Assembly: GCA_034359265.1 (NCBI GenBank)
Contig: CP136897.1
Location: 23,740,001-23,804,000, forward strand
Source: Canna indica
Lineage: Eukaryota; Streptophyta; Magnoliopsida; Zingiberales; Cannaceae
Length of the DNA: 64,000 nt
Reading direction: 5' to 3'
Shown here: positions 44,601-57,400 of the stretch, piece by piece
Layout: each line of letters begins with the position of its first letter
How positions within the stretch are numbered: the first letter of the stretch is position 1
Translations under genes and position numbers: made by a program
Notes under the pieces: generated by a model
Told to the model about the DNA's origin: nothing
The model's input: the letters and a program-made list of their open reading frames with translations, nothing else
The model's database searches: none

Positions 44601-45422
44601 TCCATAAATGCCCCTATCCCCAACTCGAGGACGGCCTTCAATCATCGTCTCACTCTTCCGCCGCCTTCTCCCTCCTCTTCACGCCCCCTCAAAACCCTTC
44701 TCTTCCCCTCCCAATTCTTCGCCCTTTAATCGTCGGGTTACTTTACCTTTCGGTGACCGTCTCCCTCTATTTTCCCTTGAGGTCTACTCTATCTTTGCTT
44801 AATTCATTGCAAGAACAATTCTATCGCGCTGTAGTCTCGTTCGAGAATCATTGGATTGTGTCGTTGCTGTTAAATCATTGTTTTTTTGGATGCTTTTGCT
44901 GAATTGGTAGTAAGATTAGTTGATTTTCCCGCTGCAATACCGATTCAAAATGTTCATATTTGTGTTCTTGTTTTCTGTGTTGTTTTCATTTTTTCCTTTT
45001 CTCTGTTGTTGTTCTTGATTTTCCTCGGATTCAAAATGTATTTGTGAAGATACCGATTCAAAATGTATTTGTGAAGTTTGTGTGTTGATTCCCAGAACTT
45101 CGTGTCTTCTGACGTAATCTCCATCAGGAGCGATTTTGGTCGCTCCTGTATGTGGGAGAATCTTTGTAGCTTCTTGGACTACGTGATGTATCTTTCAGCA
45201 TATGGGCCGGTGACTGATGGAAGCACTGCCTGCATTATCACCATATGAATGCATCTTTTTGCAAATATAGTGTCTCCTTCGTTCCCGTTGTCAGCTCCTT
45301 GAGTCAAGTTATTACACTGCCTTCTTTGTTAACGTTCCTCCTCTTTCGAGCAACAGACCACAGCGGAGCAGTGCCTTTTTAAGTTATTCTAACTCATATA
45401 GACAGTTACATTTACATTGCAG
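44601..45422 (+). promoter_or_regulatory. Probable 5' UTR exon and leader intron of the CLU gene
   Basis: A CT-rich stretch (CTCTTCCGCCGCCTTCTCCC) is typical of plant leaders. It is followed by T-rich intron-like DNA that ends TTTACATTGCAG at 45422, immediately before the ATG. The transcription start and the donor site could not be fixed. Confidence 0.45.
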
Positions 45423-48400
45423 ATGGCTGGGAAGTCTAACAAGGGCAAGAACAGGGGGAGGGCAGTGAATTCCAATCCTGTTAGTACCTTGGAAATAGAA
45501 CCAAAGCCACATGATTCATCAATATCGATCAGTGATGACCCTGAGGCTGTAAAAGCATCAAATGGTGATGGAAATGGAGTTGAAGATGTAACTAATAAAT
45601 CTCCTTCAGTAGAGGGTGATATGGCACATAGCACAAATAACCCAACCACAACTACCAAACAGACTGAAGGTGCGCTCTCTATTCTTTATTTGTTTGTTGT
45701 GTTCCGTCTTATATATTCTCTTACTGTTCTCAAAGTCAAACCATCTTTTGATCATTATACTCATTTATGTTCACTTCTCAGTTGGCAGATATGAGAAAAT
45801 AGAAAGTTGTCATTATACTCATTTATGTATACTCATTATACTCATTGATGTTCACTTCTCAGTCGGCAGATATGAGAAAATAGAAAGTTGTTATTGTTGA
45901 ACTAAAAGCAACATGCTATCTGTAGAAATTTTCTATAATGAAAATCACCTTTGATGCATGGAATACTCTCAACCACTCATCTTCTAACCTTTTTGATTGG
46001 ATATTATGTCTCTAATTGGATTAGAAATTTAGAATGTTGGAGAGCTAAGAAACATGTAAAGAAAGTTAGTATACTGGAAACAAGGATGTTTAGTCCGCTG
46101 AGTGGCATTACGAGAAAACTTAGAATAAGAAATGTTGCCATTCATTACAACTAGGTATAATCCCAGTGAAGGATTAGATTCATATAGTTGACCTAAATAG
46201 TTTGGACTTTGGCTTGTTGCTCTTGTAGTATTTTGTCTCTAACTGGAAGATGACTTTAATGAAGGCGAATGATGATGAATTTGATTTTGCACTATGTTGG
46301 ACTTCAATGATTTAAATATTCAGCTCCAAGGCCCTCTAAACTCATATTCTAGATGTGTATATAACTATATTTATATTGATGATGTATCCTTACACCACTT
46401 TGTTTGTCATAAAATGTGCTTATCCTACATGTGATTGTGATATACATAGTGATAGTGTACATAACTATATATTCATTGCCAAGTATTAAGCCTGATGGTA
46501 ATTATAATATTTTTAAGACGATCTTTCCAGAAAAGATACGACCTAATTTTGTCTGATTTTTAATGACACTGTGTAGTACATCAATCATTCTCCAATATCC
46601 CTGCTACATATTAGGATTTGTAAGCTATTTAAGTAAAATTTGCTTCTTTTTATTCAAATGACATCATTTTTTTGTAAATTACCTGAAAATGGAAGATGGT
46701 CTGAACTAGTGTACATCTTCTTAATTCTCTAGGTTGAACTAGTCTATATCTTCGTAATTCACTAGATTTTTTCCTTTGAAAAATTAATTCCAGGCCAGTC
46801 TCTGGTCCCTTGTACAGTTGTTTAATTTTTCTAATAATTGTAAAAATTTCAATTTTTACTATAAGTCACAACTATAAGAAATTAAGAATAGATCAAGCAC
46901 TTCATTCAAAGATATATTCTTCACGGTATTCGTTACTAACAAACATCTTCACAAGAGACTTGGTTATCACATACTAGTCTTGGTCTGTCAAAGATATTAG
47001 AATGGCTTTTGGCCTTTGCTCAATCTAGCTAGGCCTTATCGTGAGCATTAGCCTTGGCTCCAAAATAAATTTGCTCCTTGATTTGCATGACTAGTTTAAA
47101 GTTTGGAAACATTCTCTCAACTTGTAGGTGTAAGACTCCAATCATCATCCTGCACTGGTTAGGGAGGCTTGTGTTTGTCACTGCGCTCTTGCTAGTCATG
47201 CAACAATATCTATTAGCAATATTCTTTTCTCTCAACTTTTTGCCTCTCTTCTTTGCCATATGGCATTGGGTATTTGACATAAATATCTAATCACATATAC
47301 AAATGTAATTCATGATATAATGACATGTATTACTGTTGATGGATTTTGTGCCTTATCTATAGTTCACAACTCAGTCACAAGCATATGCCGAAAGGAGTTA
47401 TTAACAAGAAGGAAATACAAATGCACGATTTATGGATAGTTGTTGCTGGTTTCTTTTTGATGTAAACTAACATGGACTGCCATATGTGCTTGTGATAATA
47501 TATATGCTTGATGTTGAACTTCAAGACTGATTAGCTCATATGGAATCAACACTTTGTCTCATTTAAACAACTTATGACTTAATGAATTTAAACTCATGGA
47601 TGATTGTCCTGAGTCTCCTGACACAGTGTTGGTACATTCAAGATATTAATCTTCGAATGCAATTTTTACATTCATTGTATCTACTCTGCTAAGCAGGTGA
47701 TCTTAATCTCTACTCTATCCCAGTCAAGGCACTTTCAGGTGAAAAACTGGAGTTACAGGTTAGTTTCTTCAATCGACTAGATTTTGATGTTTTGGTTACA
47801 TAATGATATTTATGGAATGATGACTAGAGAAATTGAACTATCCTCTATCAAGTTTTACTTCTTTTATAACTGTATTGTTATTATTTTTCCCTTTTCCCTT
47901 GACATTACTATTCCCAAGCACACATATTTTAGTGCCCACAATCATATGGACACCTGTCTTTAGTCCTCAGTCCTGTGTGAAAAATATTGCTTTTAGGCAT
48001 AAACTTTATCAATTTATAGTAAATAAAATTTGGAGATTCTATCTATCTATTGTTGCTACAGAAAGCCAAACATTATGTTTGTAAGTAGGCCTTTGTTCAA
48101 GGTAATTGTTCAAGGCAATTGATCTATAAAGACCTTACCTATTGAAGCATTTGTAGAGTTCTCTTTTGCATTATTATATGAACTCAAAACTACTTTCAAA
48201 GATATTAGATCATACACTTAAATTGGATTGGATGACAAACTTTACCTAAAGCTTAAGCTCAACCTTTAAATTTATGTTCTTAACACTCCCCTTCACGTAT
48301 GTGCGGGTAAATTTGAGTAGGGTGGCCCAAGTCCAACATGTGGATTGACTTAATTTAGTTGGAGCCTGGAGGTACTTTTTTTTTTTATAATTACTAACAT

Positions 48401-51400
48401 TGGCGGTATACGATCTCATACCTCCGATTTTGATACTATGTTAAATTTGATTGGATGGTTAATTTCCCAAAAGCTCAAGCTCTGTGGGAAAAAAGACCAT
48501 CCTATACATTTTTCTCAAATACGAATGCAAACTCATGGCAGAAGTTGCTTTACTCGTAGTTTTGCTTTTAGCTCGATTCCTAATTTATGTACATTGTGTT
48601 GTACTATGCAGTCTCCATCACATAATTTTCTATTTATTTGAATTGGATCATCCAGTCATGGGGAACATATGGTATTTTTAGTTTTGACGGTTTCAGGAGT
48701 CAATTTTTTACCGATACATCTGTCAAACTCGTGGTTGTAGTTTTAAACTGCTTTACGCGAGCTTATGAAACTGCGCAGTGCTTATGCAGTATGTTTATGT
48801 ATGTGAATAGTAGATGATTAGTGTTGTTCAATGAACTCATATTTAAATACTTAAACATGACTCTCTGCCTATTTCTTTACCAATTTATGCCGCTTTTCTC
48901 CGGATGGCTTCTTATTCCTTATTTCCCTATATCAACACATTTTCCTCTATCATTTACTACCCAGCCCTCATGTCATGATAGCTTCTAGTTCTTACCAGTA
49001 AGAAGTAGAGAGTTCAGAGTTGTAGTAAATATTCAGGAATAAGAAGACATTGTTCCTTGGTTGGGCATGAACATAACAATTCGTTCAGAAGCCGTGAACT
49101 CTTTCAACCTAATAGGAGGTCCAAATTCACTAGTGTCATATTTGCATGGTTTCAAATACTGTACCGTACCGCCCGGTACGGCCGGTATTTACCGGTTTTT
49201 TGAAAAACCGGTATACGAGATACCCGGTATTGGGCGATATCGGGTACCTCAGTAAATACCGCCCGATATGAGTGATATTTATCAAATACCGCCCATACCG
49301 GGCAGTATTACCCGGTATGACGTAACGGCTCTTAAAAAGAGCCGTTGCTACAATCAAGGTTTAAAATCTCGGTACCGGTACCGGTACCGGTACATACTGG
49401 TACCGTACCGTACCGAGTGTCGGTACGGTCCGGTATGGAAAATGCATACCGGCCGGTTGGTTTTTTTTTTTTTTTTTTTTTAAGAACTAACTCCAATAAC
49501 ACATAACTGATGAAGAAATGCTTAAAATTAATATTCAAATGTCAAATACATGAATACAATTTTTAGAATGCGGACGAATGACGTCCGTCGTACCCATACA
49601 TATCTTCGGCTTCGGGACATACACGGCTAAGGTCAACACTATAGTTCTCTAATGCCCATATTTGGAAATTTTCCCATGGCATAATGCCTTGGTATCCATT
49701 ATACCACATTGACATTAGCGTTTCTTTGTTGGGTTTCCAAGAACTAGACCCTGTATCATCAGTTGAGTAGGTACTGGATACAGAGTAGGTGGATTCAGAA
49801 ACCTCTTGCAAACTACTCATCATATCGTGATGGTAATCTTGCAAAGCTGTCGGTCCACCTCTTCGACGCGAGCCTCTCTTCTTGTACACCTGAGTTGTTT
49901 GTCCGGTACTAGCACCACGGTCATCATATTGGGTGGCGTGATCGAAGTATTGCTCATTTGTCCATGGATCATCATATGACAATGTTGATGGCACGACGGT
50001 GTCTTCTCCACCAGCTCCATCATCATCATCATCTCCTCCGTCTTTTGTGCTGCTACTGCTATGAATGGAGGGCTCGTCTTCTTCGTCCTCTTCTGCTTCT
50101 GCAATCGCTTCCAAAGGATCAATTGGTCGTTTACCTTTGGCTTTGCCTTTTGCCGTTGAAGGTGTTGCCTTCTTTTTTCCCTTTGATCGGGAAGATGGAG
50201 AGTCTGATTTGGATCGGCGTCTTGCTTGCCGAATTCGTTGAGAGTCCAAGGGAGTAATGGCTATGTCTTCTGGTTGGCTCTCAGACTCAAGTGCATCAGA
50301 TATAATTGGTGAAGGCTGAGGTGGTTCGCCTGGTTCATCAAGAAGAGGCTGGTCGCTCTCCATTGCACTCCACCAATTAATTATCGGGTCCGTATCGTCT
50401 TGGACGAACTCGACATCGAACGGATCTACATGTCGAATATCTTCGTTTTGTAATGTCCGCATTCGAAGCCGCATGTTGTAATGAACATATACTAGCTTCT
50501 CTAATCGGGCATATGAAAGCCGATTGCGCGGCTTGGTATGAATTAAGGAGAAGGTCGACCAATTTCTCTCGCATCCACTTGCTGATGTGGTTTGCGAGAG
50601 GATACGTGTTGAAATCTTCCGAAGAGTTGGAGCTTCGATTCCAAATTGCAACCACCATTCGACTGCAATAGATTTAAAATTGATTTTAGTAACGAGATTA
50701 CCAATTTTATAATTAATAAATAAATTGAAAAAAATTATATCTACCTGGATCCATAGAATCTCGGCACGATATTGCAAATGGATCTCTGAAATTGCCACTT
50801 GAATCTCGAAAATATTTTGATTCATTTAGAGCTTGCGCCGCTTCTCTGGTTGTTGCCGACATTCGTTGTATGACCTTGCGAAGCGGATATAAGAAACTAT
50901 CCGTCGTTCCAAGATCATATCGATACTGGTATGCGGGATTTAAATAATACGCTACAAAAAATTATCAATTTAATAAGTAATTTAGCATAATGAATTAAAA
51001 TTAAATAAATTTTAGAAAATTAAATAAAAAATTACCCGCGATGTGTATGTCACGACCCATTTGATCCTCCCACCTCTGGGAGATAATGTCGATGAAGGGT
51101 TTATACTTGGTCTCCGAAATCAACACCCTCTTGATTTCTTCTTGTGCTTGATGGATGTAGTAGTAGAGATGACCCATTTGAGGCGTCTTTTCCATCTCCA
51201 CCTGTTGTAGAACCTTGTACAATGGTTCTACGGCGATGACTATCTCCGCAACGTGATCCCAGAACCGCGTGTTGAGGACGTTCTTCTCGGTTTGCTTTCC
51301 ATCATTAGTTCCGACATATCTTGATGTAGACCATTCATCACTTGTAAACATTGATCGAAGGCCCGCCTTACGTTGTTGGAGCGACCTTAATGCGATGAAA

Positions 51401-54400
51401 TTGGTTGCAAAACGAGTCGCTCCCGGTCGAAGAATTTCACCTAAAATATGAAATTATTATTAGTAATTATCACCTAAACTAATTAATAAATAAATACTAT
51501 AAATTATTTTTAAAAAATACCTTCTGTAAATTTTCTCATAAGGGCGTGTACCCATGTGTGGTTGTATATGAAGCGCGTAATTTGTTGCCCCTTTTTTACC
51601 GTCTTATTCACCATCGATATATCACCGATATCTTTCATCATTAGGTCTAGACAATGCGCTGCACATGGAGTCCAATATATGTGAGAATAATCCATTTCAA
51701 TTATCTCACCAGCCCTTTTGAAATTAGCTCCGTTGTCGGTTATAATTTGAACAAAGTTCTCGGGTCCATTCTCCTCGATCACCTCCTTCATCAGCTTCGA
51801 GATGTAGAGAGAACTATGAACTTCATCGGATGCGTTCACCGACTTGTGATAGATAACCCTCCTGTTGCAATAGATGAGGAAGTTGATGATGCTCATTCGG
51901 GTTGGACCGGTCCAACTATCGCACATCAAAGTGCATCCGTAATCCCCCCATTGCCGCTTGATTCTGTCGATCCATTGATTTATTTCCTTGACCTCTTCTT
52001 CAAGGAAAGGTCTTGAAATTTCATACGGAGTTGGAGGGGTAATACCTGAGCCTACCTTTTGGATGGTAGACACCATAGTTCGGTAGTACGGGTTGTTGGC
52101 TGCATTTGCGGGAATCCGGCTGAAGTGGAACCATTTGGAGACGGCTTTTCCCAACTCCCACTTCTTCGACTTGCCGTACATATCGTCTATGCGTTGTTGC
52201 TTTGCCGATGAAGGAGGAAATGCCCTGGGATCAAGATCAGAAATATCAACATTAGTTCTCCTACCACTTGCTCCAAGGTTTGTGAAGAATCCACGAAGGC
52301 CTCCTCTGCTGCTTCCTCTGCTCTGAGTTTGAGGTGCTCTCATGCTAGAACTCCGACCAATATAAGGACCGGAGGGAATTGGACCGTTTCGGTCCATTGC
52401 TCCGGCAGCCGAAGTTGAGCCGACGCTACTTATCCCACCGCTGCCACTGCCGCCGCCATATTCGAATTAAGATCCGGGATAATACATCCGTTCTCGTTCG
52501 AATTCAGCATGCTCCAATGAAGCTCGGATGCCGGCTTCAAGTTCCGGATCCTCGTCGTTATCGCCACCTCGAGCCTCATAATGGCCACCGCTGACATCTT
52601 GGGTAGCTCGTCGGTCGAACTCGGCTTGTTGAGCTGCAGTCTTAAGACGTTCCTCCTTCTTGTTGTTGAGTTGCGCTTTGAACATCTTCCGGACTTCGGG
52701 CGGTACTTTGGCGCAATTGACGACGTCGGGATATCCTCCGGCCAAGTGTTGCTTCAATCGAGTGATGCCTCCACCACGTGAAATCATATTACAGTGTGCC
52801 AGTGATGAGCCTTCTCCAACCGAGTACCGTGCTGCCATGTGGGGTCGGGTTGAGATTTCGGCGCCATTTCGATAGAATTTCGACGTAGAGGGGTGAGAGA
52901 TTGAGAGATTGAGAGATTGAGAGATTGAGAGAGATTGAGAGTTTAGATGGGTAGAGGGGTGAGTGAGGATGAAAGAAGTGTTTTGGGGGCTTTATATAGC
53001 CCCCAAAACAACCCAAATCTATCCCAAACGGCTCTATAGCCGTTTGGGATCACTATTGATCATACCGGGCGGTATACCGCCCGGTATGTATGTATTACCG
53101 CCCGGTTTGGGCGGTATGATTCCCCATGTGGCCGACAGCCCTGTCGGGCCGTCGGCCAGAGAGCCGTTGGCGTTGACATACCGCCCATACCGGGCGGTAT
53201 ATCGCATCATACCGCCCGGTATACACAATATACCCGGTTTTTTTCAAAACCGGGTATATCGAATACCGGGAAACTCAAAAACCGGTATATACCGGCCGGT
53301 ATATACCGTTTCGGGCGGTATTTAAAACCTTAGCTACAGTAGCATATAGCCGTTTGGGGCCGGATTTAAAATATTGTAATCATGTATTTGACATTTGAAT
53401 CTTAAATTTAAGTTTTTGTTGATCAATTATGTGTTATTGGAGTTATTTTTAACAGCAAAAACAAAAGAAAACAATTGTTTTTTTGGCCGATATGCTTTTT
53501 TCGTACCGGCCTGTACCTTGTGTCGGTACGGTACGGTACCGGTACATACCGGTACCGGTCACTCTCCGAGATCGGTACCGGTACTAGTATTTTAAACCAT
53601 GCATATTTGTACTTCATCCTTTAGAAACTAAAATGAACTACAACATATTCAAAGAGAATGAGTTGTGATATGCCTATTACAATTTCTAGTGATGATGAAT
53701 ATTAACAATTTTACACATCAAAATTTGAAGCTTTTGCATAAGAAATACACATATTTTTGCTAGGCAGGTGCGTTTAAAGGTTGTACAGCTCATGCTTTTT
53801 TAAATCCTTGTAGAGTTGGTGTTCAAGTATTTGTTTCCTGTTATTAAATGTGGGGGATATCCATTCTCCTTTTTATATTTCTTAAAATGACATTACTAGC
53901 TTGTAATCCAGGCTAATTTGCTTAGGCCATCTAGGAATGAAGTAGGTTATTTTTTTTCTTTAATTGTGTACTCTTTGTGGATGTCTGTAATCTTTTGTTT
54001 TACTTGCTAACATAAAGTTTAGCTTATTGATATGCCTTTTTATTAACTTTGTGGCAAACTGTAGTTATTTCTCTATATTATCCAACTCTTTCATCACGTC
54101 AATTTTGGTTTTGGTTTTCATTTGGTTTCAGCTAAGCCCAGGGGATTCTGTGATGGATGTCAGACAGTTTCTTCTTGATGCTCCCGAAACCTGTTTCTTT
54201 ACTTGCTATAATTTGATTTTGCATACTAAAGAGGGTTTTGTTCATCATTTAGAAGATTACAATGAAATTTCTGAAGTTGCAGATATTACTACTGGTGGTT
54301 GCTGCTTAGAGATGGTCACTGGTATTTAGACTTTGTTAGTAAAACTTTCCACTTAAGAATTCATCACTAACTGGCCATAGTTGATGTTATTTTGCAGCGC

Positions 54401-57400
54401 TATATGATGACAGATCCATTAGGTCTCATATTCGCCGTGCACGAGAATTGCTCTCACTCTCAAATTTGCAAACATCTTTAGCGACACATATGGCTTTGCA
54501 GCATGAAAGCACACAACAAAAACCTACAGGTCTCTTTGCTACATGATGCTGTCCACCAGTTAATTGTTTTGTTATCCTTTTTAACTGTTTTCTTAGCAGT
54601 CTATCATTGTAGCAATTAGTGCTCTCTTAGCTTTTTAGATGTTTTGGTTATAAATACCTGTTTCATGTTTTTTACATTTTATTTTGTGCTTGTCATCTAC
54701 CCACACATCATGCAGTGGGGTAGGAATATAATTTAGTTTAAATATTAATTAATTATGAATAAATTATTGTTTTCTTAATTTTTATTTAAATACAAAAATT
54801 ATTATTATGAAAGTTCGGTCTAATTATTAGAATATGTAATTGTATACATTATTTTTAAGTTATTGATTAAATTTTTAAATTGAGTAATTAAGTTGTAATT
54901 AGTTGATTAACTAATTCGTAATTATTAATAATTATCACAAAATAAAAATAAGATTAAATCCAAATACTTAAAATTAATAATATCAATTATATTCTCTGTA
55001 GAAAAACTAAAAAAACCAAAAATATGTACAAAGAATAAATACATACAGCTTTTGGAGGGGGAAAATCCCAACGGTACACACACTTGGCATTTTCTATGTT
55101 GTCAAATGTGGACAGGACTGGCGTTCCTCAAGTCAATATAGTTGATTAGTAGATGTAACTGATATATTATATTTTTATTAATTGATAATTAAATTCAAAT
55201 TGATTAATTATTATTAGATTTAATTTTATATAATTTATTTTGTATGATATTATATTTTTGTAATAAATTATTTTTAATATTATCTAATTTATAATTTTTT
55301 GTTATATTAGTAATTTATTAATTTTTGTTATATTATTTATTACTTGTATGAATTTATCAACTTAGTTATAATAGCTTATTCCTAATTACTAATTATTGAT
55401 AAATGTCTAAAAATATTTAATAAATAAGATGTAATCCAAATATAAATTTAATAATAGAATTTATATTCTTTTAAAAAATGATAAAAAAATCCAAAAAATG
55501 AAAATGAATAAGGACTAAATATTTCCTAGTTACAACTTTAGGAGTGTAAATTATTTTCACAATGATCAATAGGGATGGCAATGTTGGATATCTGCATTTT
55601 TCTCTACTAAAATTTGAACTTAACTGCATATGCAGGTACTCAAACTCGACTCAAACTCGACTGTAGTATTTTTAATCGTACTTGAATCCTATCTGAATTT
55701 GCTAAATGGGTACCCTAACCCATTGGTATTCGTGTAAATATACTATCTTTAATGTCACAAACTAAGGCATCCCCATTCTTCTCTTCTGTTGCATGCTAAT
55801 TGGTAATCATTAAATCAGTTATAATTTGATCTCATTTGTTAATTGTACGTAGTTTCATATTGATTATTTATCAGTAGATATAATTTTATACAATGTTCTT
55901 TTTGCATTTATTGATAAAAATAAGATTTAATCCAAATATACAAAATTAATTGCAGGAAGTTTCATTTATTGATAAAAATAGGAAAAACTGATAAACAAGT
56001 AAAATAAGAAATTCAAAGAGACAAAATTAATTCTTCCAATGATTGACACATGAAATTCCTATCTTGTCAACGTTCTTTCTTATATATAGATTTAATGCTT
56101 GAGGATGTCTTGTGCAATGTGTCATGTTTCTTATTGTGTATTACTGTGTTATACAGATAATGTGAAAATAGAAGCTTCAGAACATGACAGATTAGCATTC
56201 ATGGAGGATATTACTGGTGTTCTTCTTGATTTGCTGACATCCCCCTCTTCTAAGGACATTAAATGTGTTGAAAACATAGTTTTTTCTACTTTTAATCCAC
56301 CTCCCAGTTATAGGAGGTAAAATGTTTACCTCTAAAACTTTTTGAGGTCTATTTTTGCTTCTTATTTTGTATCTTCCTGTCTTAAATGTCAATTGACCTG
56401 TGCTTAAATGCTAACTTGTGCTTTCTGAATCTACTTATGTGATTCTTGCTGTAATGCTTTGAAACTTGAAAGCATAGTTTTTTCTACTTTTAATCAACCT
56501 CCCAGTTATAGGAGGTAAAATGTTTTACCTCTAAAACTTTTTGAGGTCTATTTTTGCTTCTTATTTTGCATCTTCCTGTCTTAATTGTCAATTGACCTGT
56601 ACTTAATTTCTAACTTGTGCTTTCTGAATCCACTTTTGTGATTCTTTGTATACTCATGAATTTTGCATCTAAAAGGAAGAAGATTGAAGATCTTTCTATG
56701 GTTCCCTGCAAAACAAGAAAATTTATATCCTGCATTCTAGAATACTTCATTACTTAAATGTAATTTCTTATGAAGTTGTTTTGTTCAATTGTTTATTGTG
56801 CTTATGGGTGAACATGCAAATGCTTTGAATTACTATATTCCATAATAGGATTGTATTGCTTTTACCTGCTATAAAATGTTTAACTGGATAGGTTAGCTAT
56901 ATTAGCTAGTTTCAGCAATATTTCTGAGGTTACGGTTCTCTTCAGACTAAGGTTTAAAAAACCGCCCGAAACGGTATATACCGGCCGGTATATACCGGTT
57001 TTTGAGGATTCCGGTATTCGATATACCCGGTATTTGAAAATACCGGGTATATCATGTATATCGGGCGGTATATGGCGGTATTTCGCCATATACCGCCCGG
57101 TAAGGGCGGTATATGCATCATACCGCCCGGTATGAGCGGTATGATGCGATATCGGGGGAATATTGATTTTTTTTTTTTTTAAGAGTTAGATATAACTCTA
57201 AACAATACGTAATTGATGAATAAATGCTTAAAATCAATATTCCAATGTCAGATACATGAATATTAAAAGTATTCTGCGTAGCGCAACATAAGACGTAGAG
57301 GTATGAGCGGGACCGCCGAAGACTCTGCGTAGCGCAACAGAAGACGTAGTGTTATATCTAACTCTTAAATTGATTTTAAGCATTTATTCATCAATTACGT

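Larger units (their letters stand above)
49145..53601. mobile_element. Outer hAT element of the GGTACC family (split by an inner copy)
   Basis: The ends are CATGGTTTCAAATACT (49145) and AGTATTTTAAACCATG (ending 53601). The perfect 8-bp duplication CATATTTG lies at 49137-49144 and 53602-53609. Removing the inner element leaves only about 470 bp. The left part is the promoter-side end type (CCGCCCGGTA motifs). The right part is the 3'-side type (GTACCGGTACC motifs plus a stretch matching the transposase 3' flank). It is therefore a deletion derivative. Confidence 0.88.

Noticed and set aside
49563..50825. A single 420-residue minus-strand open frame taken as a whole gene
   Set aside because: Its first part reads through an intron and the preceding exon in the wrong frame. 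Only the part from 50662 downward is true hAT transposase exon.
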